DNA of 52,231 nt from Streptococcus cristatus (GTDB taxonomy: Bacteria > Bacillota > Bacilli > Lactobacillales > Streptococcaceae): the NCBI RefSeq assembly GCF_001578775.1, contig NZ_KQ969065.1, forward strand, positions 22,873 through 75,103, written 5' to 3'. Of the stretch, positions 42,461-52,231 are shown in pieces. Under the pieces are notes generated by a model that was given only the letters and a program-made list of their open reading frames with translations, was not told the origin of the DNA and made no database searches. A program made the translations under genes and the position numbers. Every line of letters begins with the position of its first letter. Position 1 is the stretch's first letter.

Positions 42461-42717
42461 TTATTCCATGATAAGAAGGAAAAGAAGATAAATAATCTAC
42501 TTTTGTTAGGAATATCCATCTCTGACAAATAAAATCTACCTATATTATTTTTGATATTTTGACTATTTCATTACTTTTATTTCAAATATCAAAGATTTCA
42601 TAAAACTAAAATAAATTAGAAATTCAACTATCATCATCTTTTAAAATTTTCTTTTTTTATATTTTTTCCCGAATAATCTAAATGGAATCATCCAAATTAC
42701 TTATTCAAAGGAGATTT
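42461..42717. other. AT-rich intergenic upstream of the CHAP gene
   Basis: No ORF, RNA or repeat was recognised between the purD promoter and the CHAP gene. No clear WalR box was found for the CHAP gene. Only its RBS (CAAAGGAG) is obvious, at about 42706-42713. Confidence 0.5.
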
Positions 42718-44664
42718 ATGAAAAAATATCAGAAGCTGTTTTTATTATCCGGAGCAGTTCTTGGGCTATTTGCCAGTCATTCCACGGCTCAAGCTGTTGC
42801 ATCGACTGAAGCTGGAAACAAAGTCCTAGGCCCCACTGATCGCGCCAGCAATGTGACCGTCAATGTCACTGGAGATACGGCGCAGATTCATTACGCCCGC
42901 TCCAAGGCTCAGGTTCCCTATACCATTTCCCACGCAGTCTGGTCCGACGAAAATGGGCAGGATGATTTGAAATGGTACACTACGCCTCAGACATCCAGCA
43001 CAGCCATTGACCTTCGGCAGCACGCTGGCTATGGCACCTTCCATGTTCATACTTACATTAATATCAACGGGAAAATGATTGGCTTGAATGGTACGACCTT
43101 TACTGTTAATAAACCTGCGGTTAAGGTCTCTACTAATATTGTCGGACAAACTGGCCAAATTCACTTTAAGCGTAACAAAGACCAGATAAACTCTCGCATT
43201 TTACATGCGGTCTGGTCTGATGAAAATGGACAAGATGACTTAAAATGGTATAATGCCGGACAAGATATCACCGAATTTACACTTTCTAATCACAAAGGTT
43301 ATGGAAAATATTTCGTAGATACTTATGAAAATAAAAATGGCAAAATGATTTACCAATCGGGCACCACTTTCCAACTTGAAAAACCTAATCCGACCATTCA
43401 GACAAGCTTCCCTGAACCTGGCATTATGGAAATACTTATCAAAAATCTTCCTGACACCATGTACAAAGTTACAGTGCCAACTTGGTCTGAAAACAAAGGT
43501 CAGGATGATTTGCAATGGTACGAGGCAAGTAAAAATTCTGATGGCAGTTACAGAGTAAGAGTAGAACTGAAGAAACACAATTACGATACAGGAACCTACC
43601 ATATCCATCTCTACGGTGAAAGCTATGTCAAGCCTGAATTTACAGGATTAGCAGGAACAACTGCTACGATAGATGTCGGAAAGCTGCCTTCCCCAGAAGA
43701 GCAAAAACCGCTTTTCTCTGTTGAAAATATCAATCAGGAAGAGGGAACCTACACTGTAAAAGTCACTGAAACTGCCGCATCCAAGGCGATTCAATCCGTC
43801 CGCGTCCCTATTTGGAGTACCCAGAATCAAAGCAATATCAAGTGGTATGACGCAAGCAACAATGGAGATGGGACTTTTACTGCACAATTCAATATCCGCA
43901 ACCACCAAGCCTTATCTGGAAGCTACACCAATCATATCTACGTTAAGTACAAAGATGGAAGCGAGCATAGCTATGCGACAGACAGCGTCACCCTCTCTGC
44001 TGAAAATATCAAAGCTAAGGTTTCTGTCAATAAAATTTCTACCTACAATTACGAAGTGACAGTTTCCGATGCTTTCGGACCAGGAACCATTTCTCTACCA
44101 ACTTGGTCAGAGGTCAACGGACAAGATGACATCAAATGGTACACTGCTAACAAAGTGGGCAATGGCTTGTATAAATTTACCATCAATACACAACAGCATG
44201 CTGGAAACGGACTCTTCCATACACATGTTTACCGTAATCTCAATGGACAGATGACTGGACTTACAGGCACCAGCTATCAGGTTGATAAACCAACCACGCC
44301 TGAGCCAACCCTCTACACACCTGATTATGCAGGAGCATCCTCTTATCCTCATGGTCAATGTACTTGGGGAGCAAAAGTACTGGCTCCTTGGGCTGGTCCT
44401 TACTGGGGCAACGGTGGTCAATGGGCAGCTAGCGCACGCGCAGCTGGTTTCCGAACAGGAAGCACCCCACAAGTCGGAGCCATCATCTGCTGGACCGATG
44501 GCGGCTATGGGCATGTTGGTGTTGTCACCCACGTCGAATCCAACACCCGCATCCAAATCAAAGAATCCAACTATGCAGGCAAACAGTACATTGGCAACTT
44601 CCGCGGCTGGTTCAATCCCTACGCCGCTGGTCAAGGAGCTGTCAGCTATATTTATCCAAAATAA
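42718..44664 (+). CDS. Secreted Bsp-repeat/CHAP cell-wall hydrolase
   Basis: 648 residues. A signal peptide (about 1-28, ending AQAVA) is followed by five GBS Bsp-like repeats of about 90-100 residues, each with a (V/T/I)W(S)xxNxQ(D/N)(D/I)(L/I)xWY core. A C-terminal CHAP domain (about 540-648) has the catalytic cysteine in GQCTWGAK and histidine in [13 protein letters not shown] enzymes cut peptidoglycan amide or peptide bonds. The CHAP domain is very similar to that of PcsB at 49143. I use the ATG at 42718, directly after RBS AAAGGAG. No LPXTG anchor. Confidence 0.9.
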   Translation: MKKYQKLFLLSGAVLGLFASHSTAQAVASTEAGNKVLGPTDRASNVTVNVTGDTAQIHYARSKAQVPYTISHAVWSDENGQDDLKWYTTPQTSSTAIDLRQHAGYGTFHVHTYININGKMIGLNGTTFTVNKPAVKVSTNIVGQTGQIHFKRNKDQINSRILHAVWSDENGQDDLKWYNAGQDITEFTLSNHKGYGKYFVDTYENKNGKMIYQSGTTFQLEKPNPTIQTSFPEPGIMEILIKNLPDTMYKVTVPTWSENKGQDDLQWYEASKNSDGSYRVRVELKKHNYDTGTYHIHLYGESYVKPEFTGLAGTTATIDVGKLPSPEEQKPLFSVENINQEEGTYTVKVTETAASKAIQSVRVPIWSTQNQSNIKWYDASNNGDGTFTAQFNIRNHQALSGSYTNHIYVKYKDGSEHSYATDSVTLSAENIKAKVSVNKISTYNYEVTVSDAFGPGTISLPTWSEVNGQDDIKWYTANKVGNGLYKFTINTQQHAGNGLFHTHVYRNLNGQMTGLTGTSYQVDKPTTPEPTLYTPDYAGASSYPHGQCTWGAKVLAPWAGPYWGNGGQWAASARAAGFRTGSTPQVGAIICWTDGGYGHVGVVTHVESNTRIQIKESNYAGKQYIGNFRGWFNPYAAGQGAVSYIYPK

Positions 44665-44671
44665 ATTTACT

Positions 44672-44704
44672 AAAAAAACCTTGGTTTTATCAACCAAGGT
44701 TTTT
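44672..44704. terminator. Bidirectional terminator between CHAP gene and acpP
   Basis: AAAAACCTTGGTT/AACCAAGGTTTTT stem with a 5-base loop and U-tracts on both strands. Confidence 0.85.
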
Positions 44705-44730
44705 CATCTGTTCAAATCGGAGCCAATTTC

Positions 44731-44973
44731 TTACTTCGCTAGTTTCTTTTCCAAATAGGCAACAATATCTGCGACATTTTCAAAACGATCAACATCCTCA
44801 TCTGAAATTTCAATCGCAAACTCATCCTCTAATGTCAGGATGAATTCCATTAAGTCAACAGAATCAGCGCCTAAATCATCTTTTAAGCCCAAAGTTGGCT
44901 GGACAACAAAGTCCTTTCCTTGACGTTCTTGGATAATTTCTGTTACTTTTTGAAAAATTTGTTCTTGATTCAT
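44731..44973 (-). CDS. Acyl carrier protein
   Basis: 80 residues, acidic four-helix protein with the phosphopantetheine serine in [10 protein letters not shown]. It carries acyl chains; the neighbouring plsX suggests work in phospholipid or acyl-phosphate metabolism. Its start overlaps the plsX stop codon (ATGA). Streptococci have more than one acp gene, so whether this is the main fatty-acid acpP or a second copy (acpP2) next to plsX is open; hence no symbol. Confidence 0.92.
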   Translation of the reverse strand: MNQEQIFQKVTEIIQERQGKDFVVQPTLGLKDDLGADSVDLMEFILTLEDEFAIEISDEDVDRFENVADIVAYLEKKLAK

Positions 44974-45974
44974 TCTGTATCCACCTCTTTTGAAAATTCC
45001 ACCACAGATTTTCCGACAACATCTGTCTCCAGCATGGTTCGGATCTGACGAATGGTGCTATATACGGCCTTAGCATCACTTGAACCGTGTGTCTTGACCA
45101 CTGGCGCCTTAAGACCAAAGAGAACGGCCCCACCAGCACTGGAATAATCTAGACTCTTGCGCATTTCCTGTAGGCTGTCTTTGAGCAACAAAGCTCCTAG
45201 CTTATCCTTGAGGCCGCCGCCTAGCACAGCCTTTTTGAGCTGACCTAGAATACTAATGGCCGTTCCTTCGATAGATTTGAGCACAGCATTGCCCGTAAAA
45301 CCATCCACTACGACAACATCTGCCACTCCATCCATAAGATCACGCGCCTCCACATTGCCGATGAAGTTCAGCTTGTCATCCTCCGACAACAGTGCATAGG
45401 TTTCCTTGCGCAGAGGATCTCCCTTGCTGGCCTCAGTGCCATTATTAAGCAAACCAACCCGTGGCCGCTTAATGCCACGAACATTTTCCGCATAAAAAGA
45501 ACCTAGGATAGCATATTGATGCAGATGGTGAGGGGTATTTTCAGCATTTGCCCCCAGATCCAGCATATCAAAACCTCGACCATCCACAGTCGGTAAAGTG
45601 GATAAAAGACCCGGTCGGTCAATATTTTTGATCCGTCCTACGATAAAGAAGCCTGCCGCTAAAAGCGCTCCCGTATTACCAGCAGACAGAACCGCATCTG
45701 CTTCTCCATCCTTGACTGCCTTGGCTGCCAAAACCATGCTAGCCTGCTTCTTCTTGCGAATAGCCTTGGTCGGCTCATCATCCGAGTCAATCTTTTCATC
45801 CGTATGAACGATGCTGACGCGCTCTGTCGCTGTCAATAGAGGTTTAATCTTGGCCTCATCCCCATAGAGAACAAGCTCAATATCCGAGAAGTCTCTCAGA
45901 GCCTGATTGGCACCTTCGACTAAAGCCTGAGGGGCATTGTCTCCGCCCATGGCATCAATAGCTATTTTTTTCAT
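44970..45974 (-). CDS. plsX: Phosphate acyltransferase PlsX
   Basis: 334 residues. [13 protein letters not shown] at the N-terminus, [17 protein letters not shown] and [14 protein letters not shown] are family signatures. It makes acyl-phosphate from acyl-ACP for membrane lipid synthesis and sits at the membrane surface. I start at the ATG at 45974, with RBS AGGAAG; it overlaps the recO end by 20 bases. Longer frames upstream are inside recO. Confidence 0.96.
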   Translation of the reverse strand: MKKIAIDAMGGDNAPQALVEGANQALRDFSDIELVLYGDEAKIKPLLTATERVSIVHTDEKIDSDDEPTKAIRKKKQASMVLAAKAVKDGEADAVLSAGNTGALLAAGFFIVGRIKNIDRPGLLSTLPTVDGRGFDMLDLGANAENTPHHLHQYAILGSFYAENVRGIKRPRVGLLNNGTEASKGDPLRKETYALLSEDDKLNFIGNVEARDLMDGVADVVVVDGFTGNAVLKSIEGTAISILGQLKKAVLGGGLKDKLGALLLKDSLQEMRKSLDYSSAGGAVLFGLKAPVVKTHGSSDAKAVYSTIRQIRTMLETDVVGKSVVEFSKEVDTE

Positions 45975-46752
45975 GCTGTTCTTCCTCATGTTTGTCTTGT
46001 AAAATACTACCCCAGTCGCCCAGAGAGTCGATAAATTTCTTTGATTTGAGATGAATGCCCACGTATTCATCATAAAGGTGATCTATAAAGTCCCTGATCT
46101 GTCGCTTGATTTCCAGTTTGAGCGAAATCGTCTCCAGCTCACTAAACCGAACCGCCTGAAACTGATTGAGCAAAAAAGGAATATTGGGATTAAGATGACT
46201 GCGATGAGCATCTTTGTGATAATGCTCTGGGCAGAGTACCCCGCCATATTGAAAGGAAAAATCAAAAGGCAGACCTGTCCGATGACAAAAAACACAGTCA
46301 TGGAAATTCAGCGAAACGCCAAAGCGAGATAAAATCTGAATTTCAAAAATATTTGTCAAAACCTCATAATCCAGCCCTTGATTCATCAAGTCCAGTGTCT
46401 TTTGCAAAAAAGCAAAGAGGGCTGGATCTGGCTGATTGTCCTGAATACTAGCATCTGCTAGAGCCGCCACATAGCTGGCATAAGCCATGACAAAGAGATC
46501 ACCCTTGATTTGCCCGTAGCTTTCCACAGCTTGGTAATCTTCGATATAACTGAGTCCATCGTCATTGATTTTCATCAAGAGTTCTGCTGCCGTCAGAGGC
46601 TGGATGACTGGTGCCAGCTTAGACTTTCCAGCATGTTTCACGAAAAACATTCGCTTGCCAGCCTGTTCCGTAAAGATCTTGACCAGCTTATCATCTTCCC
46701 GGAAATTCCGATTATAGAGAATCAAACTCTTGCTCGTTAACGGTCTAAGCAT
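45955..46752 (-). CDS. recO: DNA repair protein RecO
   Basis: 265 residues. N-terminal OB-fold ([22 protein letters not shown]) and a zinc site with cysteines in CVFCHRTG and a later LCPEHY. It loads RecA on gapped DNA with RecR. The ATG overlaps the araT end by 8 bases, and plsX follows with overlap, so araT-recO-plsX-acp form one operon. Confidence 0.95.
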   Translation of the reverse strand: MLRPLTSKSLILYNRNFREDDKLVKIFTEQAGKRMFFVKHAGKSKLAPVIQPLTAAELLMKINDDGLSYIEDYQAVESYGQIKGDLFVMAYASYVAALADASIQDNQPDPALFAFLQKTLDLMNQGLDYEVLTNIFEIQILSRFGVSLNFHDCVFCHRTGLPFDFSFQYGGVLCPEHYHKDAHRSHLNPNIPFLLNQFQAVRFSELETISLKLEIKRQIRDFIDHLYDEYVGIHLKSKKFIDSLGDWGSILQDKHEEEQHEKNSY

Positions 46753-47917
46753 GGGCTTCCATGTACTCCTTGAGCCGTTTTAGAGCTTCCTTGATGGTTT
46801 CCATACTAGCTGCATAAGACAGACGGATATAGCCCTCTCCGTACTGGCCGAAGGCCGCCCCTGGGATAAAGGCCACAGCCTTCTTCTCAGCAAAATCCTG
46901 CAAAAAGGCAAAAGAATCTTGGTTGTAGCCTGCTGGAATCTTGGCAAAAATATAGAAAGCACCGTCTGGCTTGATAATCTGATAACCCAGCTCCGTCATC
47001 TGTTCGATAATGTAATCCCGCCGCTGGATGTATTCTTCTTTCATCGGTTGAGCATCGTCCTTACCAGCTGTCAAAGCCTCAATAGCTGCATATTGAGCCA
47101 TGGTATTGGCTGCTGTCACCAGATACTGATGGCTCTTGATCAATTGAGCCGTAAAAGCAGCAGGAGCAAAGATAAAACCTAGTCGCCAGCCCGTCATAGC
47201 ATGAGACTTGGATAAGCCATTGATGACGATGGTCTGCTCAGGCAAATATTCTGCTAGAGAAACGTGCCCCTGCTCCGTATAAGTCAATTCAGAATAAACC
47301 TCATCGCAAACGACAAAAACTTCATACTTGCTCAATACAGCTGCCAAAGCCTCCATCTGCGCCCTCGAATAAGTCACACCAGTCGGATTGGCCGGATAGT
47401 TGAGAATAACTGCCTTGAGCTTGTCACCTTGCGCCAAGATAGCCTGCTCCAGCATTTCAGGAGTCAAAACGAAGTCGTTTTCTGTCGTATCAATCTTGAT
47501 AATCTCCGCCCCAACCAAATTCACAATCGGCTCATAGCCTGGATAAGCCGGCGCTGGCAGCAAGACCTTGTCTCCCTCTTCCAGAATAGCCGTCAGAGTC
47601 GCAGACAGGGCCTCAGTTGCCCCAATAGTGACTAAGACTTCATCTTCTGGACGATAGTTCAGATTGTACTTCTCCTTGACAAAGTCAGCCGCAGCCTGCC
47701 GCAGCTCCAAAAGCCCACTCATTCCTGTATAGTGGCTCTGATTGGCATCAATGGCTGCCTTGGCCGCCTCCTTGATATGATCCGGTGTCGGAAAGTCTGG
47801 CTCCCCCAAGGTCAGCCGCAGAACACCTGGAATCGTAGAAATAGACTGGTCAAACTGACGAATCAGAGACACTTCAATTTTATCTAAATTCTTATTAAAC
47901 TTCTTAGTCAAACCCAT
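46745..47917 (-). CDS. araT: Aromatic/class I aminotransferase
   Basis: 390 residues, fold type I PLP enzyme. The PLP lysine lies in [16 protein letters not shown] (about residue 238); [13 protein letters not shown] and the final arginine segment YIRLSYA complete the pattern. The lactococcal AraT relative transaminates aromatic amino acids and methionine. It is first of the araT-recO-plsX-acp operon, following the prs terminator. RBS GGAGG. Confidence 0.9.
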   Translation of the reverse strand: MGLTKKFNKNLDKIEVSLIRQFDQSISTIPGVLRLTLGEPDFPTPDHIKEAAKAAIDANQSHYTGMSGLLELRQAAADFVKEKYNLNYRPEDEVLVTIGATEALSATLTAILEEGDKVLLPAPAYPGYEPIVNLVGAEIIKIDTTENDFVLTPEMLEQAILAQGDKLKAVILNYPANPTGVTYSRAQMEALAAVLSKYEVFVVCDEVYSELTYTEQGHVSLAEYLPEQTIVINGLSKSHAMTGWRLGFIFAPAAFTAQLIKSHQYLVTAANTMAQYAAIEALTAGKDDAQPMKEEYIQRRDYIIEQMTELGYQIIKPDGAFYIFAKIPAGYNQDSFAFLQDFAEKKAVAFIPGAAFGQYGEGYIRLSYAASMETIKEALKRLKEYMEAHA

Positions 47918-47999
47918 AGCCGCCTCCGATAATCTAATAGAACTATTATACTATAAATGCAGTACTACAGCAAAATTTTATTACAAATAGGAATAAGAA

Positions 48000-48030
48000 A
48001 GAGATTTAGCAAGTTGCTAAATCTCTAATA
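48000..48030 (-). terminator. Terminator of prs
   Basis: AGAGATTTAGCAA/TTGCTAAATCTCT stem with a one-base loop core, followed by TTCTTATTCC on the minus strand. Confidence 0.75.
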
Positions 48031-48041
48031 CTCCACAATCC

Positions 48042-49007
48042 TTATATATTATGTCTTTCAAAAAGGGGCGAAAGCGGACGTTTTTCATGGATCCGAACGA
48101 TGGCCTCTGCCAAGAGATGAGCGATAGAAATCTGCTCAATCTTATCAATTAATTTGTCCTCTGAAAGGTAGATGGTATCTAAAACCACTAGCTTTTTAAT
48201 AGCGGATTTCTGGATATTTTCCATAGCTGGTCCTGACAAGACTGGGTGAGTACAGCTCGCATAGACTTCCACAGCACCGGACTCTGCCAAAGCGTCTGCC
48301 GCATGACAAATAGTCCCCGCCGTATCAATCATATCATCTATCAGAATACAGGTTTTACCTTCTACCTTACCAATGATATTCATGACTTCACTGGTATTCA
48401 TCTTGTCAACGCTGCGACGTTTGTCGATAATCGCAATCGAAGTCTTGAGAAATTCCGCCAACTTACGAGCGCGACTGACACCACCGTGGTCCGGGCTGAC
48501 AACCACATAGTCGCTGCCAACCATGCCCCGTCGCTCAAAATAATCAGCAATCAAAGGCGCTCCCATCAAATGGTCGACAGGAATGTCAAAGAAACCTTGA
48601 ATCTGAGCAGCATGTAAATCAATGGTCAATAGGCGATCTACCCCAGCAATCTCCATTAGATTAGCCACTAATTTAGATGTAATCGGCTCACGAGCACGAG
48701 CTTTTCGGTCCTGTCTAGCATAGCCATAGTAAGGCATTACTACGTTGATAGACTCCGCACTAGCCCGCTTCAAGGCATCTACCATGATCAAAATCTCCAT
48801 TAGATTGTCATTGACAGGTGAGCTAGTCGACTGCAAGATAAAAACGTGCTTACCACGGATCGATTCTTCGATGTTTACTTGAATTTCCCCGTCAGAAAAT
48901 TGACGAACCGTTGATTTCCCAAGCGGCATCCCAATCTCCTTTGCAACACGCTGCGCTAATTCTTGATTAGAAGAAAGAGCAAAGAGCTTTAAATCAGAAA
49001 AAGACAT
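48042..49007 (-). CDS. prs: Ribose-phosphate pyrophosphokinase
   Basis: 321 residues, class I PRPP synthetase. [18 protein letters not shown] and the PRPP loop [13 protein letters not shown] are diagnostic. It produces PRPP for purine, pyrimidine and amino acid synthesis, fitting its place near pur genes. RBS GGAGGG. It lies between pcsB and araT and is followed by its own terminator. Confidence 0.97.
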   Translation of the reverse strand: MSFSDLKLFALSSNQELAQRVAKEIGMPLGKSTVRQFSDGEIQVNIEESIRGKHVFILQSTSSPVNDNLMEILIMVDALKRASAESINVVMPYYGYARQDRKARAREPITSKLVANLMEIAGVDRLLTIDLHAAQIQGFFDIPVDHLMGAPLIADYFERRGMVGSDYVVVSPDHGGVSRARKLAEFLKTSIAIIDKRRSVDKMNTSEVMNIIGKVEGKTCILIDDMIDTAGTICHAADALAESGAVEVYASCTHPVLSGPAMENIQKSAIKKLVVLDTIYLSEDKLIDKIEQISIAHLLAEAIVRIHEKRPLSPLFERHNI

Positions 49008-49097
49008 GATTCCCTCCAGATTCTAAATCGTCTTTTATTGTAACCAATTGCATTTGTCCTACCTACCATTGTAACGCTTTTCCAGCAATTTTTCAAT

Positions 49098-49132
49098 AAA
49101 AAATAAAAGGGAGAACGAAAAGTCGTTCTCCT
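49098..49132 (-). terminator. Terminator of pcsB
   Basis: GGAGAACGA/TCGTTCTCC stem followed by CTTTTATTTTTTATTG on the minus strand, just after the pcsB stop. Confidence 0.85.
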
Positions 49133-49142
49133 TCATATCTCA

Positions 49143-50360
49143 TTAGTTCGGATAGATGTATGTTACGTATCCTTGTGCATTTGTTGGGTCAAACCATCCA
49201 CGGTAATTACCAATTGATTGGTTACCAGCATAATTTGCTTCTGATACTTGAATATTGTTAGCAGATTGAACTGCTGTTACAACTGCAACGTGTCCGTAGC
49301 CACCGTCGTTCCAACATGCGATTGCTCCAACTTGTGGTTGTGATCCTGTACGGAAGCCTGCTGCTGCTGCACTAGCTGCCCATTGGCCACCATTACCCCA
49401 GTAGTCGCCAGCCCATGGTGCCAAAGTCTTAGCACCCCAAGTACATTGACCTACAGGATAAGTTGATGCTGAAAGGCTATAAGATGGAGTTGCAACAACT
49501 GCTGATGGTTGAGCTGCTCCTGATGTAGCAACTGCTGCTTCTGCTGCAGGAGTTCCACCTGTATTATTTACAGCCTGAACTTGTGCTGCGAAGCTTGTAT
49601 TTCCTGAAGCAAGGATCGCTTGTTGTTGCGCTTGTTGCTGGTTCTTATATGCTGTTTCTGCCGCTGCTGCCTCAGCTGCCGCTTTTTCAGCTGCTGCTTT
49701 TTGCTCTAAGAGACTATTTTTCTCATTTTCAGCAGTTGCTTTTTCAGCTGCAAGGTTCAGTTGAGCAACCTTGAGTTCAGCCTGCTTAGTTGTCAACGTT
49801 TGAGCATCGTCTGCAAGTTTTTGTTGGTTTGCAATGACTGTATTGATAGCTTCATTGTTAGCAACTTGTTTTTCAGCAATTTCTTCTTTATCTTCTTTTT
49901 GTTGTTCCAGCATTTTGTTGTTAGCTGAAACGATTTCGCTCATCGCTGCTACACGAGAGATAGCTTCAGTGATCGAAGCAGAGTTGATGATTGTGTTGAT
50001 ATAGCTTGTTGCTGTACCACTGGTTTGAGCACTACGCGCTTGGTTTGCAAGAGACTCATTACGAGCAACAATATTCTTTGATAACTCTTCAATTTCAGCA
50101 GTAAGTTTCGCAGATTCAGCATTCAATTTTTCATTTTCTGCTTGAAGCACTTCTTGTTGCTTTTGAATAGCTGAAACTTGTTTTTGAATTTCATCAACTT
50201 GTGCTTGTGCCGCTTTTTGTTGATTTGTTAAACTATCAATTTTACTATTTTGAGCTGCAATTTTATCATCTGTACTATCAGCCTTAACATTTACTAGCGC
50301 AGCACCTTGAGAAAGGATCACCGCACTCAATAAAACGGATGTAAGTAGCTTTTTCTTCAT
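49143..50360 (-). CDS. pcsB: PcsB-like secreted peptidoglycan hydrolase
   Basis: 405 residues. Signal peptide (about 1-27, ending NVKA), long coiled coil (about 30-235, rich in Gln/Lys/Glu), Ala-rich linker, then a CHAP domain (about 295-405) with GQCTWGAK (Cys) and GGYGHVAVV (His). PcsB works at the division septum with FtsEX and is needed for normal cell separation. mreC and mreD lie directly upstream. A WalR/VicR-type box is present at the promoter, in line with known control of pcsB by WalRK. The RBS is 12 bases from the ATG, rather long. Confidence 0.93.
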   Translation of the reverse strand: MKKKLLTSVLLSAVILSQGAALVNVKADSTDDKIAAQNSKIDSLTNQQKAAQAQVDEIQKQVSAIQKQQEVLQAENEKLNAESAKLTAEIEELSKNIVARNESLANQARSAQTSGTATSYINTIINSASITEAISRVAAMSEIVSANNKMLEQQKEDKEEIAEKQVANNEAINTVIANQQKLADDAQTLTTKQAELKVAQLNLAAEKATAENEKNSLLEQKAAAEKAAAEAAAAETAYKNQQQAQQQAILASGNTSFAAQVQAVNNTGGTPAAEAAVATSGAAQPSAVVATPSYSLSASTYPVGQCTWGAKTLAPWAGDYWGNGGQWAASAAAAGFRTGSQPQVGAIACWNDGGYGHVAVVTAVQSANNIQVSEANYAGNQSIGNYRGWFDPTNAQGYVTYIYPN

Positions 50361-50390
50361 AAAAATATTAACACTCCTTCTTACTAAGAC

Positions 50391-50441
50391 ATTATATAGT
50401 ATATCAAAAAAATTCTGGCTATATATTACGCATTCGTTACA
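50391..50441 (-). promoter_or_regulatory. pcsB promoter with WalR (VicR) box
   Basis: -10 TATAAT at 50391-50396. TGTAAC-GAATG-CGTAAT (50425-50441) fits the TGTWAH-N5-TGTWAH WalR consensus with one mismatch. Confidence 0.7.
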
Positions 50442-50458
50442 TTTCTATTTCTAAATCA

Positions 50459-50959
50459 TCATAAATAGACTTTTTCAAACAAAGGCTGTAACAATAGGAA
50501 AAGAAAGGTATTAAATACTAAAGTCGGCACCAAAGCATAGATAATAAAATCAGGGAATGTAAAGCTTGCTAGGTGCAAGAATGATGCAGAAACAAAGCTG
50601 ATCATTTCAAAAAAGAAAACAATCGTAATAATGGCCAAAACGCGGGTCCAACGATTTAGCAAAAATACAGAAAGAAAATGATAGATGGCAACTGTCAGTA
50701 GAGGCAAGATAAAGGTGAAAAGCCCAATCACATGTAGATAATAAACATCGTAAAAAAGGCCTAGGGTAAAGAAGAGGAAAAAAATATATTCCTTTGAAAA
50801 GTTTAAAAATAAGAAAACCGTAAAGAACAATAAAATATGACTTGCCGGATGCCACTTCTCAGCAAAAAGATCTACAAGACTTCTTGATAATTGACCATCA
50901 ATGAAGAAGATCAGAAATAAAAACAAAGTTGTAAAAAAAGTTCCTCTTAAAATTTTCAT
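50459..50959 (-). CDS. mreD: Rod-shape determining protein MreD
   Basis: 166 residues, almost entirely hydrophobic with about five or six transmembrane helices, beginning MKILRGTFFTTLFLFLIFF. MreD partners with MreC in peripheral peptidoglycan synthesis. The length and place directly after mreC (gap 1 base) identify it, since MreD sequence is poorly conserved. It is the last gene before pcsB in this direction. Confidence 0.85.
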   Translation of the reverse strand: MKILRGTFFTTLFLFLIFFIDGQLSRSLVDLFAEKWHPASHILLFFTVFLFLNFSKEYIFFLFFTLGLFYDVYYLHVIGLFTFILPLLTVAIYHFLSVFLLNRWTRVLAIITIVFFFEMISFVSASFLHLASFTFPDFIIYALVPTLVFNTFLFLLLQPLFEKVYL

Positions 50960-50960
50960 A

Positions 50961-51776
50961 CTAATCTCTCACTAACAGAACCGCTTGAATATCAGACAAA
51001 TCCGCAGCAGGCTTCACCAAAACCTCCTTGTTTAATTGGTCCTTGCCAGCTGACATTGATAAAACTTGACCAACCAAGACATTCTCAGCATTATAAGAGC
51101 CGAGACCACTTGTCGTCACAGTTGCCCCTTCTTCAATTCCATCAACCGTATTTAATTGGCTGACGATAAAAGCTGACTTTTCAGTGTCAAAACCAACAAT
51201 GATGCCATAGGCAAAACCAGTTTTTGTCTTAATTTTAATTGCAATAGAACTATCATTCTTTTCATTTGTCAGTAGACTAACGACACTGGAAGAATCAGAA
51301 ACACTAGTAACCGCTCCGATCAAACCACCATTAGAAATAGCCAGCATAGAGGTTGTCACATCGCTAGACTGCCCCTTATCAAGAGTTAATTCATTCTTCC
51401 AAGTAGATGGAGAGCGAGAAATAACTTCTGCAGCAATCTTGACAGCACTTTGATCATTATTTCGTAATTCTAATAGGGAACGCAACTGTTCATTCTCCAA
51501 TTTTAAGGCATCAGAAATATTTGCCTTCTCTTCAAGATTGTAAATTGTTCCTTTTAGGGTCTCATTTTCTTGATAGGTCTCTATTAACTGAACAACCTTT
51601 TTCTTTTCCTTAGCAAGATAATTAAAAGGAATGGCTACAACCCGATCAACACTGGACAAAAAATCACCAGTCACAGAAACAATCCATGGTGAAAAAGGGG
51701 AAAGCATCAAGCTTATCATAACAATTCCCAGTAGCAAAATAGAAATCAAAAATTTAGACATCTTTAATTTATTCAT
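50961..51776 (-). CDS. mreC: Cell shape protein MreC
   Basis: 271 residues. One N-terminal transmembrane helix (about 8-30), a coiled coil (about 55-95, ENETLKGTIYNLEEKANIS) and the outer beta-rich MreC domain (VISRSPSTWKNELTLDKG and ISNGGLIGAV). It organises elongation-type wall synthesis with MreD. I use the ATG at 51776 (MNKLKMSK), which follows a GGAGATTGGA RBS; the frame from 51794 includes that RBS. Confidence 0.93.
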   Translation of the reverse strand: MNKLKMSKFLISILLLGIVMISLMLSPFSPWIVSVTGDFLSSVDRVVAIPFNYLAKEKKKVVQLIETYQENETLKGTIYNLEEKANISDALKLENEQLRSLLELRNNDQSAVKIAAEVISRSPSTWKNELTLDKGQSSDVTTSMLAISNGGLIGAVTSVSDSSSVVSLLTNEKNDSSIAIKIKTKTGFAYGIIVGFDTEKSAFIVSQLNTVDGIEEGATVTTSGLGSYNAENVLVGQVLSMSAGKDQLNKEVLVKPAADLSDIQAVLLVRD

Positions 51777-51907
51777 TCCAATCTCCGCAACCAATAAATC
51801 CCTATACTTATATAAATCCAGAACAAACTATAACAAGTCAACAAACCGAGTTCAAATAAACAATAAAAAACAATTCTACAAAATAAAAACGTTATAAAAC
51901 AAGAAAA

Positions 51908-51932
51908 GGAGATAGCAAATGCTAAACTCCCT
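51908..51932 (-). terminator. Terminator after the tRNA cluster
   Basis: Hairpin of GGGAG..AGCA with TGCT..CTCC, followed by TTTTCTTGTTTT on the minus strand, immediately downstream of tRNA-Ser. Confidence 0.65.
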
Positions 51933-51938
51933 TATTTA

Positions 51939-52026
51939 CGGAGAATGGGGGATTCGAACCCCCGCGCCAGTTACCCGACCTAACGATTTAGCAAACCGTC
52001 CTCTTCAGCCTCTTGAGTAATTCTCC
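51939..52026 (-). tRNA. tRNA-Ser (GCT)
   Basis: 88 nt with acceptor GGAGAAT/ATTCTCC, a long variable arm, T-loop GGTTCGAATCC and anticodon GCT in TTTGCTAAA. The variable arm confirms class II serine. Confidence 0.96.
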
Positions 52027-52037
52027 AATATACTTAA

Positions 52038-52111
<74 letters not shown>

Positions 52112-52146
52112 AAGTTATAAAAAACTTGGTATGAACTTCTGTTCAA

Positions 52147-52217
52147 AGCGGGTGACGAGAATCGAACTCGCGACAACAGCTTGGAAGGCTGTAGTTTTAC
52201 CACTAAACTACACCCGC
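52147..52217 (-). tRNA. tRNA-Gly (TCC)
   Basis: 71 nt; acceptor GCGGGTG/CACCCGC, anticodon loop CTTCCAA (TCC), T-loop AGTTCGATTCT. More tRNAs may follow beyond the window edge. Confidence 0.96.
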
Positions 52218-52231
52218 ATCTTAGATAATGG

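Noticed and set aside
42718..44200. Regular direct repeats that could suggest a CRISPR-like array
   Set aside because: They are protein-coding Bsp domains of about 90-100 codons with diverged sequence, not short identical repeats with spacers. No cas genes are present.

Overview
The window looks like a low-GC Firmicute chromosome of the genus Streptococcus, most like the sanguinis group (S. sanguinis or S. gordonii type). This rests on gene content and order: mreC-mreD-pcsB-prs-araT-recO-plsX-acpP followed by purD-purE-purK-purB, the bgaR/bgaC galactose-PTS operon, ruvB with a small phosphatase, a MORN protein and an OatA-type acyltransferase, and adhE. The mreCD-to-pur block normally lies near the streptococcal origin. 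Here it is shown reversed, so most genes are on the minus strand. Species assignment is inference from memory of gene order.

Layout. 0.2-5.0 kb: a ComR-like regulator, a P-loop kinase, a CoA-binding protein and polA. 5.1-10.6 kb: a histidine phosphatase, a YcxB-like membrane protein, a MATE exporter/HAD phosphatase pair, thrC and a GNAT acetyltransferase. 10.7-12.9 kb: nanE and a CE7 esterase, each with catabolite or operator-like sites. 12.9-17.9 kb: a decayed accessory island with two broken ABC transporter genes, an IS1182-type remnant, two intact short peptides with a shared leader and different hydrophobic cores plus a broken third copy, a second ComR-like regulator, and a 16-residue double-tryptophan peptide ORF. 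The island has two near-copies of one promoter, each with a GACA-N4-TGTC palindrome. 18-21 kb: adhE with a Rex-like operator. 21-26 kb: acyltransferase, MORN protein, phosphatase, nucleotidyltransferase, ruvB, YiaAB protein. 26-34 kb: the bgaC operon (bgaC, PTS EIIB-EIIC-EIID-EIIA, agaS, galM) with divergent bgaR. 34.5-42.4 kb: purB, purK, purE and purD, with a rearranged accessory insert between purK and purB. 42.7-52.2 kb: a Bsp-repeat/CHAP secreted protein, acpP-plsX-recO-araT, prs, pcsB, mreD, mreC and three tRNAs.

The main discovery candidate is the 12.9-17.9 kb island. A ComR-type regulator, ComR-box-like promoters and a ComS/XIP-like WW peptide sit beside a small RiPP- or bacteriocin-like precursor family. 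This suggests a peptide-pheromone circuit controlling a toxin-like product, now partly degraded. Other notable points are four genes (polA, a histidine phosphatase gene, a low-molecular-weight phosphatase gene and ruvB) whose extended -10 boxes place the predicted transcription start exactly on the ATG (leaderless mRNAs); a duplicated purK 3' end with a paralogous downstream gene; and MITE-like repeats related by their terminal inverted repeats.
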